NCBI GenBank assembly: GCA_038501195.1 | Contig: JBBPUQ010000008.1 | Location: 3,296,501-3,360,500, forward strand | Length of the DNA stretch: 64,000 nt | Source: Nemania diffusa | Taxonomy: Eukaryota; Ascomycota; Sordariomycetes; Xylariales; Xylariaceae | Direction of reading: 5' to 3' | Shown here: positions 44,087 to 56,242 of the stretch, in pieces | How the letters are laid out: the number at the start of each line of letters is the position of its first letter | How positions within the stretch are numbered: position 1 is the first letter of the stretch | Program-made: the position numbers and the translations under genes | Notes under the pieces: generated by a model | Database searches by the model: none | Seen by the model: only the letters and a program-made list of their open reading frames with translations | Told to the model about the DNA's origin: nothing

Positions 44087-47000
44087 TTAGATCATGCCAC
44101 CTGGTAGCCGCCCATTCCCCGAAGTATTTCTCCCTTGGGTCGAAACTATTCTTGATGCAGGAGGGCCAGCGTTGGCCGTGAGATTATTACCCCACGACTT
44201 GTTATAGTTCATATTCATGCTTGGTATGTCCGCCGTCGTCGCCCTCTGCACTCTCCTGAAATGGGAACTTGAGTCGTCGTCCTCACCCGTTGGGGTATTA
44301 CCTCGCCGGTCTACACCGTAGGTGGATTCGCGCTCCGTATGATCTCGTCCTTGGCGAGCGAATGATTCCAAGACTGATCGTACCTTAGTACCGTCCTGGC
44401 GCCGTCTGGGGTTGATCGGAGGTACAGGTGGAGCGATTCGGCTGTTACTACGCGATCTGTTGTTCTCCGCCTCAGGTGGTAAGGCTACAGTAGGAACACG
44501 AGAGGTTGACATGAGTAACGTAGGTTCAGAGATGTCCCGCGGATTGACCTTACGTCTCACTGTCTCCTGGGGACCGGAAATGGCACCAATTGAATTGTCA
44601 TAGCTGAGGGTTTGAGCAGCTGGTGGCCGAGGGGGCGACCTGGTGAGAGGAGTGGGTGGGGCTGAGTTGGCCAGGGTTGATACTCCAGGTGAGGTGGGGG
44701 AAGGCTGACCGGATTCGTTTCCCCGTGGCACATAGAGCTTGCGGCTTGCGTCGAGGGCACTTTGATGTGCTCTCAATGAGGCATTTGGGTGTGGCTGTGG
44801 TGGCATAATATGCGAGCGTTTGATATCGGTGCCTGGTAGCCCAGGTGAACGTATTGAGGGGCGGGGAGCCGGGTTAGAAGAGCCAAGATACGTGTTTTCC
44901 CGTCCAGTGAATTCATCTCCAGGGGATAATACCCTACCGTTGGTTCGAGCTCCTTGGCTGGACTCGGACTCACTACGTTGACGGTCATTTTGCGATGGCG
45001 CTTGAGAGCTGGGGGGCAAGTCGCTATTCCATGGCCCTTCATTTGGCATGCGTTGTTGATAGTAAACAGGGGGCAGCTTGTAGTCTCGACTAGATGCTCT
45101 TGCCCTAGGACCGTTCGCCGTTCTTTGCTGTGGAGACGGAATATCTGGTGGTGGTCCTTGCGGCGCCGGGTAATGCCGTGATTGCGACTCAACCTCTTTG
45201 AGCCGCTGGAGCTCCCGCCTCGCTTGCCGGAATTGTCGAAGTCCGGGATGCTGGTCATCACCACCCTGAGCTGCCTCCTTTTCCTCTTTCTCATATCCAA
45301 GCTCCCCATCTGTCTCAGCCTGTCCCCTTTGTGACTCACTTCCTGGGCTGGCTGTTCTCGATTCGCCAGGGCTGATACCCATCATTTTAAACGCTTTTGT
45401 CGAAGACGGGTCACGGCCCCGATCAGCTACGGAACCTCTGCTACTTCTAGGCCGTAACATGGCACCCAGGCCGCTAGGTCGTGGAAGCGGTGATAAATCA
45501 ACTGGATCACTCTGCTCTGCTATTCTATGTGGAGACGAAGAGCGGCTATCAGTCTCGACGTATGAAGTTAGCTTCTCGCGTATCCGGCGAGCCCCGTCAG
45601 CGAGCTGGTTTGCGAATTCGTCTTTATTTCCGTTGCCTGGCGAAGGTAGGCCCATCTTAGACTCGGCAGCCCTGCCAGGGCCTGCGATAAACGACTGAGC
45701 ATCAGCAAGGGGCTCGTTGACATCTAGGTCCAAATTCCAATCACGGTCCTCGGGTTCCCACGGATTAGAGCCTGTACCATAGTTCTCCAGAATTTTTGAG
45801 CTAGTTTGGAATCGAGGCTCCAGTCCGGCTGTAGGAGGCACACCGTCGTATATCGACGAGGCATTACTATCACCGCGAAGATGTTGCCGCACCATACCAC
45901 TCAGACCAGAGGCGCCCAATCCAGGCCCAAGAGTCGGAGAGTCTGCAGGAGATCGCCCCTCGGGATCGACTGCGAGGGTCACAGACAATTCCGCCAGAGA
46001 TGGCTCATCCTGGAGTTTCATATCGAGAGAGAGGGGTGTTGGCAAAGCCGAGTCTCGGAAAGCTGGATGTTCTCTATCAGATGGTCGTCGGAGATGGATC
46101 TGGGGAGATGGCAACGGCTTCGGAGAGACTATGGATGACGTCTCACTCCGGTCAGAGTCGGCCAAAAAGAAGGTGGGCTGAGTTTCTTCTTTCGTAGAGG
46201 ATTGTGATATTGTGGATGTGGGAACTGTTGGCGAATCGAGTGACTCTTTCCGAGCAGGAGACTGTGATCTAGACTGATTCCTGAATGCGGGTGGGTTAGG
46301 TTCGTCACGAGTCCTCTGTGTTGGGGTCTCCCGTCCTCGCTGTAGCTGTAATTGCCTCTGCGCGTACCTCGATTCGTCGTATGGTTGCGCAGGTTTCCGA
46401 AACACTCCAAGAGCTGTAGCTTTGCCTCGATCGTTCGGATTGATAGGCAACATAGCATTTTCGCCTGTCTCACTTATTGGGGGGCTTAGAGGCGGAGCAC
46501 CACCGAAATTCGATTTGTTCTCGGCTGCACTAGGCACGTGGATACCCAGATTGGGAGTACCTGTTGGCGAGGCACTGGAGGGCGGACTCATCGAGCGAAG
46601 GTTGGGGGCACTAGCCTTGGCCAAAATTCTTCGCTCGCCGCTCACCCGATCTGTGAATCCAAGCGTTGGTGTTTGCTGAAGTGAGTCAGGTGTTCGCGTG
46701 CCGAATGGTCGTTGCCGGTTTAAAGTATCTATTCGTGATAAACCACTAGTTCCTGATTCCTGAGCGTCTTGGTTATTAGAGAAACTAGTCTCGTAAAGGC
46801 GCCTTGTTCGTGTTACACTTCGCTCAGGGCCGGGACCAGAGGCGGTTGATGGTTGCCAGTCTTTCAAGGACGGTGTAGGTTGGGAGGAGGTGATCGAGGT
46901 AGCGGTGGATGAATTTCTTGCGATAGATGGGATGGAGGACACTGTAGATGAAGTCTCTCGCTTCTGGTTGTAGCTGCTGAGCGATGGTGATTCCGAGCGA

Positions 47001-47689
47001 GTGAGGTCGAGGTCAGTTGACGAGTTTCTCTGATCGTCATGTACATCTGATCCGTCTCGCTCATCTTGCGCCAACTCTCGCTCCTTCTCAGCCCGTCTCC
47101 ATCTTTGGAAAGACGACTGCGCGACATCATCGTCGTACAGCGCACGACCACCCATACCACCATCTAGTGCTCTTGACGAGCTAGCGCTAGCAGGTATTTT
47201 ATAGATCTTCTGACGTCCGCCAAAAAGGTTGTTACCCTCGGTGGGTTTAGCGCGACTCATTATACTTCCCGCATTTAGCGAGTCTGTGTCGTCCGAATGG
47301 TAAGAATCCATTCGAGTGAAGGGAGTGGCAGCCTTGATTGACTCAACCTCGGCAATATCTCCCAGGCCACGAAATGAAGCCAAATCCATCCTTGACGAGC
47401 GCTTGGGGAATAGAACACTGTCATCGCTCGCTTTACCGATTTTGGTATTGGGATCATCTTGCTCTCGCAGCATGGAAAACCTTGCGGATAATCCTGTCAT
47501 CAGCAGACTGGTGCGAAAATCATCATTGGAGGGCAACGCCGTGGTTAAGTCGATTGACTTCTTTTCATTTCCTTGTGGCTTTTTCCCTTTCCTAAAACTA
47601 CGAAAGGGCATTGAAGATTCTGAGTCTTGTGATGGGCGGGGAGCAGTATCGTCGTCCCTACCCTTCTTCTTGGTCCTGAAACGATTCAT
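44087..47689 (-). CDS. Large conserved fungal protein, mostly disordered, function unknown
   Basis: A single 1200-codon exon. The N-terminus is basic (MNRFRTKKKG), and the first ~100 residues (IDLTTALPSNDDFRTSLLMTGLSARFSMLREQDDP and ASDDSVLFPKRSSR) look like a short conserved, ordered block that I associate with uncharacterised ascomycete proteins. The rest is Ser/Pro/Arg/Gln-rich with many SPxR and RSxS stretches, typical of a heavily phosphorylated scaffold. One short helix-forming, possibly coiled-coil segment occurs near residues 820-850 (LRQFRQARRELQRLKEVE). No enzymatic motif, signal peptide or membrane segment is seen. Such proteins are often cortical or septal scaffolds, but that is a guess. 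The start is the only ATG that keeps the conserved N-terminus. Confidence 0.85.
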   Translation of the reverse strand: MNRFRTKKKGRDDDTAPRPSQDSESSMPFRSFRKGKKPQGNEKKSIDLTTALPSNDDFRTSLLMTGLSARFSMLREQDDPNTKIGKASDDSVLFPKRSSRMDLASFRGLGDIAEVESIKAATPFTRMDSYHSDDTDSLNAGSIMSRAKPTEGNNLFGGRQKIYKIPASASSSRALDGGMGGRALYDDDVAQSSFQRWRRAEKERELAQDERDGSDVHDDQRNSSTDLDLTRSESPSLSSYNQKRETSSTVSSIPSIARNSSTATSITSSQPTPSLKDWQPSTASGPGPERSVTRTRRLYETSFSNNQDAQESGTSGLSRIDTLNRQRPFGTRTPDSLQQTPTLGFTDRVSGERRILAKASAPNLRSMSPPSSASPTGTPNLGIHVPSAAENKSNFGGAPPLSPPISETGENAMLPINPNDRGKATALGVFRKPAQPYDESRYAQRQLQLQRGRETPTQRTRDEPNPPAFRNQSRSQSPARKESLDSPTVPTSTISQSSTKEETQPTFFLADSDRSETSSIVSPKPLPSPQIHLRRPSDREHPAFRDSALPTPLSLDMKLQDEPSLAELSVTLAVDPEGRSPADSPTLGPGLGASGLSGMVRQHLRGDSNASSIYDGVPPTAGLEPRFQTSSKILENYGTGSNPWEPEDRDWNLDLDVNEPLADAQSFIAGPGRAAESKMGLPSPGNGNKDEFANQLADGARRIREKLTSYVETDSRSSSPHRIAEQSDPVDLSPLPRPSGLGAMLRPRSSRGSVADRGRDPSSTKAFKMMGISPGESRTASPGSESQRGQAETDGELGYEKEEKEAAQGGDDQHPGLRQFRQARRELQRLKEVESQSRHYPAPQGPPPDIPSPQQRTANGPRARASSRDYKLPPVYYQQRMPNEGPWNSDLPPSSQAPSQNDRQRSESESSQGARTNGRVLSPGDEFTGRENTYLGSSNPAPRPSIRSPGLPGTDIKRSHIMPPQPHPNASLRAHQSALDASRKLYVPRGNESGQPSPTSPGVSTLANSAPPTPLTRSPPRPPAAQTLSYDNSIGAISGPQETVRRKVNPRDISEPTLLMSTSRVPTVALPPEAENNRSRSNSRIAPPVPPINPRRRQDGTKVRSVLESFARQGRDHTERESTYGVDRRGNTPTGEDDDSSSHFRRVQRATTADIPSMNMNYNKSWGNNLTANAGPPASRIVSTQGRNTSGNGRLPGGMI

Positions 47690-50376
47690 CGTGGGCTAAA
47701 TATTCCTGTCCTATCGTGTAGAAATCGTTCAGTGTTGCAGCAGGCGACACAAGCAGCAGAGACGAGACTCGGGTAGAGTGAATTGGAAGTTATGATGCAC
47801 AACTCGCCATCAAACGAGCATTAAGGAACGGACGGGTTAGGCGTTATGATGTAGGCGAGCCGGTCCACCGGTTAGAATAAAAATGCCGTTCCCGGTCACA
47901 GATCTCACGGCAGATGCCCTAATCCAAGGCAGAGTTGCCTGGCCGGAGCTAGGTACTATGAGACCTGGTGCGGTCGTAATTCTATACAACAAGGGATATC
48001 CCATCAGTATCACGATCAAAGAAAGTTGGAAGCGACTAGGGTCTTAAGGGGTTTGCGACAGGGGTCATGGGCATGGCAGACCGGGGATAAGCAGCGTGGG
48101 GGAGAGTTGGGTAGAGTTGAGACTGGACAGTCAAAAGACCGAGCCAGCACAACACATCTAGCTCCACTTTCACGGGATGCTCATTTATGTTGCGGTGCAC
48201 GACGGCGGTGCCAGAAGACGGCTTCACTTGAACCAGGAATGCGGTGCAGATTGTCATTGGATAAGGTTTACCTGAGGTTCAAGCCGTGTGTCGGGAGTGT
48301 TTCACACACAGAAAACCAGGCTTGCTTGCCCAACAGAACCAAGCATGAAATGTCTAGGCGGTGGGGATCACACACTCAATCAAGCGACTGAGAGGGGGGA
48401 TCCGCTTCTCTGATTTACCACCAGCTTGGTTGGTCAAGTGCAACATATGCCCGAGAAACAAAATTGTTTCTTTCTCAGGACGTGAGACGAAAGCAGGGGT
48501 GGTATCGCAATTGGCCGTGGCAGACGGTCGACACGCCCCTCGTAATACGGTTGTGCTGCACGGGGTGCCGATGATGATGGTTCCTGCACCGTCGGCTAGC
48601 CGTAGATGGGCGATGGGCAGATGCAGTGATCCGATGCCGTAGCAACGATATGTACGCTCTTGGGTCCGACCTGGAATGGAAACCGGGAAATTGCCTCCTC
48701 GTCGGGGGGTCGAGCTCGAGTTACCAGCAATCTCGACTTTGTAATTGGATTTCGGGGGTAGACCTCTCGTTGGGTCTGGCAATCTGTAAGGGCGGTTCGA
48801 GTTGCTCTTATCGGAGTCAGTGCAGGCGGCAGGCGAAGAGTCGGCTCGTTAGATGTAGCTAAGTAGCTAGCTGGCCGGCTCCGTATTTGGGTTCCCTAAT
48901 TGTTTTGCGTAGAGGCTGGAAAGGAATGACTGGAGTCGGCAGAAGGTAAAAGCAAAAGTAGGAAGACGGGTACCGAAAGAGTGTGTGTGTAGGTAGGTTG
49001 ACGGTAGGTAAGTTCTTGCGAGGGACTGGAGTCTTGCTCGACATGAGAAAAGAGGGAGACGAGAAAGACAAGGACCAGGACGCGCCGGCTAGTGCAGTGT
49101 AGCGCACTCCTCCTACCCAGGTAGGTAGTTTGCTTGCTAAGGTTTGCTTTGACAGGGAAATGAAGGTGCTGATGGATCGAGCGTAGCAGTTTCCAGCTAA
49201 GTATCTTAAGCTAAGATAATAGGCAGGTTTGATACCGGGATTACTGCAATCCAGCAGTCTATCTGCTATTATGAGGTACCTACCTAGGTATCTACATAGC
49301 ACAAACAGTGCAGTTGTACTTATCTAACTACTCGGGTACTGTCCGATTTAGTGTCTATAGCATCCATCTAAGTAAAAAGCTTCTGCAGCATCATCCCATG
49401 ACAGCATACGGTACCTACTAGACAGGCGAAATATCCCCTGCCAAGAGGCGTGCGTCTAGCAGTGAAATAGGGGCGAATGCAGGGATAAGGGTACCTAAGA
49501 TTGCTAAGGCGTGCACGATACGCACTGTCTCTTCGCCTACACCTACTACATACCTTATGTACTTGATATACGCTTACGTCTGTATACAGTGTAGGTAGGT
49601 ATTCTTAGCTAATACCCACAACGTCCACGATATCTACGTATAATATCTTCATATCTGACTTCCTACCAGTTGTCAATGTCCGTCTTGAAGGGAGAGGAGA
49701 ATGGCCTCAGCTAGGACAAAAAGAGGCGCAAAGATGCCATCTGCCTATCACGATAATCTTGGCAGCTATCGTTCCGACACGAGGTGGCATCAAAGTTGCC
49801 TCAGAGTAGGGCACCTTTCTCTCTGTCACTGCCACTGCACTGTCGCTTGAAATACGCTCTATGTATAGTCAAGGATGCACAATCTATTTATTTAGTGCCT
49901 TCATTTCAATGGATCCTCGAGGGTGCTTAGATGGGATACTTATCATAAGTTAGTGACAGCATCCTGTATGCTTACTTACTAACCTTCGTGTGCATAGGTT
50001 GTACGTACCTCTATGTAATCATGTCTTAGAGGTACCAATTGCCACTTCCCGAGACTGTGGTTGGCTGATCCCCGAGATGATCTCCCGGTGAGCTGAAGCT
50101 ATTTGGGGAGGAGGGGGTTATTTTTGCGCCCTTGTTTTTTTATTCCAACATCCACATCAAAAAAAGAATAAAACACAAAGGAGCTGCTACACAGAAGTCG
50201 AAGATTAAATCCAAACTAAGCTTTAAAGATATGTCACTTTATGTTATTCAGTCTGTTTCGACTTCGTTGATGTCCCAAAGTAGGTACTAACCTGACGGTT
50301 CATCTGATCTGGAGGGACAAATATCACACACACTTACACAGAACAGATCATACAGTTTTTCATGATTCAATCTACT
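47690..50376. other. Intergenic region
   Basis: 2.7 kb with no recognisable gene. The part next to 47690 is the promoter of the large disordered protein. From about 48860 to 49640 there are many TACCTA/TAGGTA hexamers. A 142-codon minus-strand frame at 48354-48782 has no family resemblance. Confidence 0.5.
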
Positions 50377-50784
50377 CTATTTACCGACGTCGTAGATAAC
50401 ATGGTCTCGGACAATATCCTGCTTCATAATCCCTCCGCCTAGCTCAATAGGATCTGCTCCTCCCAAGCGAAGCTGAACCAACTTCACATCGGCTCCGAGA
50501 CATGTCTAAGTATCTCCCTCGTTGCTACGCGTAGTCGTACAGTCACTAAGAACGCCATTTGTCTTTCTGGCGAGGGCTGTTTTGCGACGTCATAGGTTCC
50601 CCCCAACTGGTGGATTATCCCTAGGTTAAATAGGATGGAGCTCTATCTTATCTCTACGTTGCTTTTTGCGTTCCATTCTCTGTTGCCACAATGCGCCTCC
50701 CCCTAATGCATCTTCAATATCATACGCCTATTCGCTCACAGCCCTCTCAAAAGGTCCCTCAGCCAGCATAAAAGCTCGCTCCAT
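50377..50784 (-). pseudogene. Broken protein-coding frame with four in-frame stops
   Basis: On the minus strand one frame runs 136 codons from an ATG at 50784 to a stop at 50377, interrupted by TAG (50728-50730), TAA (50626-50628), TGA (50590-50592) and TAG (50506-50508). Between the stops the translation looks like real protein: FERAVSE, then AYDIEDALGGGALWQQRM and a basic stretch, and a C-terminal 42 residues including GADVKLVQLRLGGADPIELG and IMKQDIVRDHVIYDVGK. All four stops can be derived from CAG, CAA, CGA and CAG by single C-to-T changes, as RIP or deamination would produce. The frame is also protein-like for about 30 codons upstream of the ATG. The family is not recognised. Confidence 0.4.
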
Positions 50785-53700
50785 GCTAGGCTGACAGGAT
50801 TCCGTTGGCTGAAAATAAAGCTCGCAAGCCAAGCAGCAGAGCCAGTCACGCTTCGATTAAGACGATTTGCTGTATTGTGCAGGGGCTCGAGGTGGAGAGA
50901 TCGGCGTCTCAGAGTGTTCAGACCACACAGACCACACGGTGTTCACAGTGAGAAAGCATTCTCCAATTCCTCTACACAAGTACGTACAGTGTATGTGTAC
51001 AGTATCTACACTCTCCCGTCCACCCCTCGGAGTGTGTGCAGCCACGCAGGGTGATCCCGGCATCGACTGGTCTGCAAGTCCCATCATTCCGGACCAGTCT
51101 GCAAATCCGCGGGCCAATCACGTATCTGTTCCTGGCGCTTGGCCAAGTCTGTCCCTAGAGCTGCAGCTCTGAAAGCACAGCGACTGCATACTACTGCAGC
51201 AACCCCTGAATAAAACGGTGTACCTACAGCTGTGGAGGCACCTCACAGGCTCAGTTAGTTAGTCCGCTTGCTTTTTGTTGTTGCTGTTTTTTTTCCCGCC
51301 TGGCTTCTCTCTTCCGTTTTTCGTGTGCACATGCTAGCGTTCTTTTTAGACGTGTGCTGCCTGCACTCTATTTGCCGCTCTACCATCCCATTGCTACGCT
51401 TGCGCCTATGAGAGCCTCAATTACCTAAAGGATCTTACTGAGATTATCTTTTAAGGTTACACGGGTGGAGGTACCTGCAGGTGTGTTCACTACTACACTG
51501 TATTTTATATGTGTAAACGCGACAATGGATTGGTATTAGAGCGGGTAGATGTGGGACCCCACCTCATTTCAGCACTTCTTGAGCTGTTTGTCCTGCAAGC
51601 AAGCTCTCTCCAGCTTTGCCATCTATCCAGGTGCTTACTTACACCACATATGCGGGTGTACAGAATAGTGTAGTCACATGAAGGAATAGGATTCTACTCA
51701 GAACCTACCCATCACGTACCAAATGCGTGAATTTCATGCAACAACTCTATTATGGATTCTTAACTCATTTTGAAGCCAAAAAAAACCATATGAATAATCC
51801 ACACTTCCCGAATCACCGGTTCCGCACCAATCCCAAGTTAGACATGACCAAGGTAGCTCCAAACGACAACCCGACCCGAATGCTGATCTTTTAGCCTTAT
51901 GGGATCCAAACATAAAGAAAATTCCTTCGCTCCATACCAACGGGGCCAACTCGAGCTTGGCTAATCAAAATATTTTTTTTTAAGATGAAAGAATGAAATG
52001 GGTAGATAGGCAATCCCCCAAATGCTCTATACAAGTAGAAACCCGTTCCTCTCCATGTGCTGTAAATTAGATATGTCTTATTAGCATAGCGTTGGCTGTC
52101 TGCTCCATTTCTCGTATAAACGACGTCATGTTGGCTAGGTACTCGAGAGGACGATCGTCCTTTTAAATTAACATCAAACAAAACATAAGGAAGATGACGG
52201 CATCGTCGTCTTGTAAACAGACGTTGTCACTCGCTCATAGACCGTTGCAGACAGGGGTTTAGGTATTACACAACTTAGCCCCCATAGTACATAGATGGAG
52301 CTGTGAGCAAATGAAATGTTACACGCCCCAGGGTAGAACAGATGCGAAAGAGAATATTTATGTTTGTATATATATCATTAGAATCAGTATCTTCAACTCC
52401 ATATACAATAGAAGCCTAAAAGGCTTAGTTAGGTTTACGATTGGGTCTTGAAATAGGCAGTAATACCTGACATCCATACTAATAACAAGCCTTAGTCTAG
52501 ATGAACCCCCATGTTTGTACAGGGGCTTGAGAATGAAGTCTAGGTATATCTACCTACTGTGGCCAATACGGTGCGGCCGTAATTACAGCATCAAACTACC
52601 CAAGTCGACACTTTATTATAATCAAATACTATACAGAATACGCATAGAGCATACCTGTTCTGTCATATCATATTTTGTATACTGCGTGTGTTACATAAGT
52701 GTAGCAAACATCTACATATGTACGTTGTCCTACCTACTCCTTATATTCTCTGACAGGTAACCCCTTATATAATAGCTACTATGCATAGGCACTATACCTA
52801 TGCCAGCGCTCTTGATCCGGCAGTTAGAGACTCTCGAGCCTTGTTTGCTCGCTGGCTGCTATATGTAAGGAAATACTTATACATACATTGTCCTATCCAT
52901 CTCCGAAGCGGAGCCAGCACATAGCCCCTTAGCTAGCGAATTGCGCACCAACCCTGCAGTGTTCGCGATGGTCGGCGACGCGGCTCTACGCGACCGAAAG
53001 GGCAGTTAATCGGTGGATGGTGCGTGCGGCTTTTTGCACACTTGTCCCGCAAGATTGATTGATTACGTTACTGCCATTACCTATAATATGTGTACGCAAT
53101 ATTTCGCGCAGCCAAAGTAGAACAGTATGAAGCCACAATCAGAGTATGAGGTATTATATTCGCAGCATCTCTTTTCGCGGTCGTATGGTTAAATGTAGGC
53201 AGTCGGAAGTCATTAGGATACGCACCCGTATTATCGTAGGTTTCCAATATCTATATCCAGTACTATCCATGTAGGTATGCAGACCATGATCTAGACTCTA
53301 GGAGACAATGGCATGTTATCTCTGATTGCCTTACATATGGACCTACGTCCCATCGAAGGAACAAGTCGCGTGGGCTCGGATAGCGTACCAGACTTTCACA
53401 GCGGTACCTACCTAGCGCCCTGGTGGATAACGCCTGGCAGATTCCTCGTGCCGTACCCCATATCCTAATAACGCGGGGTATAAGCTGGCCATACGTATAT
53501 GTAGTAGGCAGGTATAAGCGGGTATAAGGATCAGCAGCAAATGGGCATACCGGTACGCAATACTGTAGCAGATCAAACCATCTCTTCAGTACGCAGTGTT
53601 GACATATCATGTCTCCCCATCTTGAAACTACTATGCTATCGATATACAGAAACGTCGCCAATCAAGTCGCTCGAAATCACCCAAGATGGTAGTTTGGTAA

Positions 53701-54960
53701 CCGGCTGCCATCTCCCGTGCTCGTGGCTGATGCCCGTGCATACACAAATGCGCATAGACATGCTGTGTCATCATCAGCTGAAAATGACAGGTACCTTTCT
53801 GCTCCAAGCTGAGCATTGGGGCTCTCTTGCCTGATCTCTCTTCGTCCGAAATTCTGGTAGTATCGGTCGGGTCAATGTTATCGCTCGGATCATATAAGTC
53901 ATCAGCCCATTGAGTCAATGTATAAAATGAAGAACAAGCCGCGCATACTGACCTACTCACAAACCTCCATCACCATGCTTCCGTCGGTGGCTGCGACTTC
54001 GGGCCAGCGTAAAGCCCTCTTCCAGATAACCCGTTTCCATTATGTTTAAGCATGGTCTAATAGAAACGCGCAAGCGCCAGTCGGATCGCAGGGAGAGATC
54101 TTGACGAGAGGCACGAGTGTGGGATTTGGGTGCGCGCGGTGGGACACCCAAACATTCGCCAAGTCGACTAGGCATCACCCCCCAGACTTTCGCCCTTCTG
54201 CAGCTGTGATTCGTGAGACCTCACCGAGCGTGGCAATTGCGGGGTAGCCTTCCGTGCAAGATTGCCCAAACCGGACGCCTGCGCGCCTGCGGTAGGCAAT
54301 AGCCTTTACCACCTTTTTGAAACACCACAGATCAGGCTTAGCGTACTTGCTGCTTTTTGCTCAGACTCGCCTCAGTCAATCCTTAGTCACTTGACGAGGA
54401 AAATATTTATGAAAGGGTTATGCAGAAGGTAACTATCCTAGTAACGGCCGCGTAGTAGACCCCATACTATAAGTAGAATGTCGCCTATGTAACCCGATAC
54501 TCAACCGGAATTTAGGCAAACGAAGCAAACACTTTACTATCCTTAAGATTTTTTTTTTCCTTTTCTTTTTCTTCTGCTTCTTAGAGAAAATTTTTTTCCC
54601 TCTTCGATTCAAACAACATCGGACCTTCTTAAACTCGAGTTTTTTCCGCGAGAAACAAGCCTCTTCGTCGCTAACACTGGCTCAGATCCATGCTTTAAAT
54701 ACGCAGAACGGCGGTGTAGTCAGCTATAATTGGCCGCTTCCTTTCAAGATAAAAGCTTTCGGTCTTTTTGTGAAGTACGAAACTTTCGTAACGATAACAG
54801 AATGCCAAACCTAGGTCTAGATACGTGAGAAACTACAAAGCCGTGTACCCATCCCCGAAGTAGGCTCAGGACCAAGGTCAGATATTCATGTACATGTCTT
54901 GAATCGACGGAGACCCATTGCTCGAGAGGTGGCCTAGTATGACGACGGAAGAACAACTGA
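50785..54960. other. Intergenic region
   Basis: Over 4 kb without a supported gene. The plus strand around 50860-51180 is comparatively GC-rich. Frames at 51734-52181 and 53263-53661 overlap in several registers and show no conserved motif. Long A/T tracts occur near 51290, 51970 and 54550-54600. Confidence 0.5.
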
Positions 54961-55161
54961 AAACCTGTGTCGAACTGCGGGCAGCAGTATCCTGCATATT
55001 GGGAGTGTTGCAAGGCGCGACGGATCGTTGTGCCAGACCGCCGCTTCTGCAATGATTATGATGCAGAATGGAAGCAAGAATACTTGCCTCAAATCATTAG
55101 CCCAGCAGATGAAGTAGAGGTCTGGTATCCTTTTCTACGTTTTGCATTATCGAAGATATAA
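54961..55161 (+). pseudogene. Possible decayed Cys-rich small protein related to the 56.2 kb peptide
   Basis: A frame of 66 codons without an ATG contains YWECCKARRIVVPDRRFCND followed by EWKQEY. Its spacing matches the small peptide at 56243: CC, a hydrophobic V.V pair, a following C, then positions where C in the peptide is Y or W here. This could be a diverged or mutated paralogue, or one exon of a small gene. It could also be chance, because the frame is short. Confidence 0.25.
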
Positions 55162-56242
55162 AATTAGCATCTACGAGGTGCTGTAACACCTATTCTCGGC
55201 TTATGGTAGCAAGGAATATTGGCGTTGAAATGGTATTCGGTGCTTCTGTTTCTAAGATTGGTCTTGTTTTGGTTTTGGCACAATGAAATGCTTGAGTTCA
55301 TCAACTATCTTCCATGATATCAAAAGAGCATAATGACCTAATAATAGCGATAGAGAATATAGCCAGTAAACAAAGTCGAACTTACCACGTATATTGTTAT
55401 TACGAACTACCTAAGATACATGTATGCACTGCTAAGGTGTAGTAAGCTTTACCTATGCTGTAATTACCTACGAAACTTAAAACGAAAAGATATCCAGTGA
55501 TATATCTATTACGGCGTAACACACTACCTAAATATTGTGCAAGTTTACCATTAGGTAGTCATGTCGACTTGTGCAAATGTGGGGGCGTAGCTCAGGCTGT
55601 AAAAGCGGCATGGCTTAGGTGTAAGTAATTCCCATTTCGGTCGAGCTTGGTAAAATCTAAGTACATACGCACGCATAGTATGAGCTCTGTACCGGTAGAC
55701 GCCTCGCTAGACTTCCGCTAGGCCTCTTCTTGTGTCCGATTGACATACGACGTACATATCACTAGGGGCAGAGCTATATACTCCACAGCCTACCTCTAGA
55801 TCTACCTGTACTCACTTGACTTGTTCTACGCTTACGGTCACAGTCACAGCCGGCGCCGGGGAGAGCGCGGGATCAGCGCCCACCAATCATCTTGCTCCAA
55901 TATGCCATGGCGAAGCCTTCAGAGTGGCGTACAAGTCAACATCCGGGGATGGGCTGACTCCGAACGAAGGGAGATGTGTGTGGGGGACACGCGCGCACAT
56001 CCGATGGATGGCCTGCCCGCCCGTATAAGCATATAAAGAGCGAGGAACAGATCGTCCAACTCCGGACAATGCCGTTCTCTCCTTCACTCCTGATGCCTTG
56101 ACACATATCCTATCTACTATTTAAGGGAATAATCAACATCATTCACAATAAATCGGTGTCTACCAATATAGTACTACTATTGTCGCCTTCAAAGGACCTA
56201 CATATCCTACAGAGTCCTATCCATCCGCCCACAAAAGTCATC
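55162..56242. other. Intergenic region with promoter of the small Cys-rich gene
   Basis: No other gene. A tRNA-like stretch starts at about 55582 (GGGGGCGTAGCTCAGGCTGT resembles the tRNA 5' end and box A), but no matching 3' half is found. The last ~210 bases hold a TATA box and an A/C-rich leader for the peptide gene at 56243. Confidence 0.5.
56032..56037 (+). promoter_or_regulatory. TATA box of the small Cys-rich peptide gene
   Basis: TATAAA within GCATATAAAGAGCG, about 206 bases before the start codon. The leader between them ends in an A/C-rich stretch (ATCAACATCATTCACA), typical of fungal 5' UTRs. Confidence 0.5.

Noticed and set aside
48354..48782. 142-codon minus-strand frame
   Set aside because: Overlapped by an opposite-strand frame of 93 codons; no resemblance to a family and no leader or splice context.
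53263..53661. 132-codon minus-strand frame
   Set aside because: Cys/Arg/Tyr-rich translation of AT-balanced intergenic DNA, overlapped by plus-strand frames; nothing conserved.
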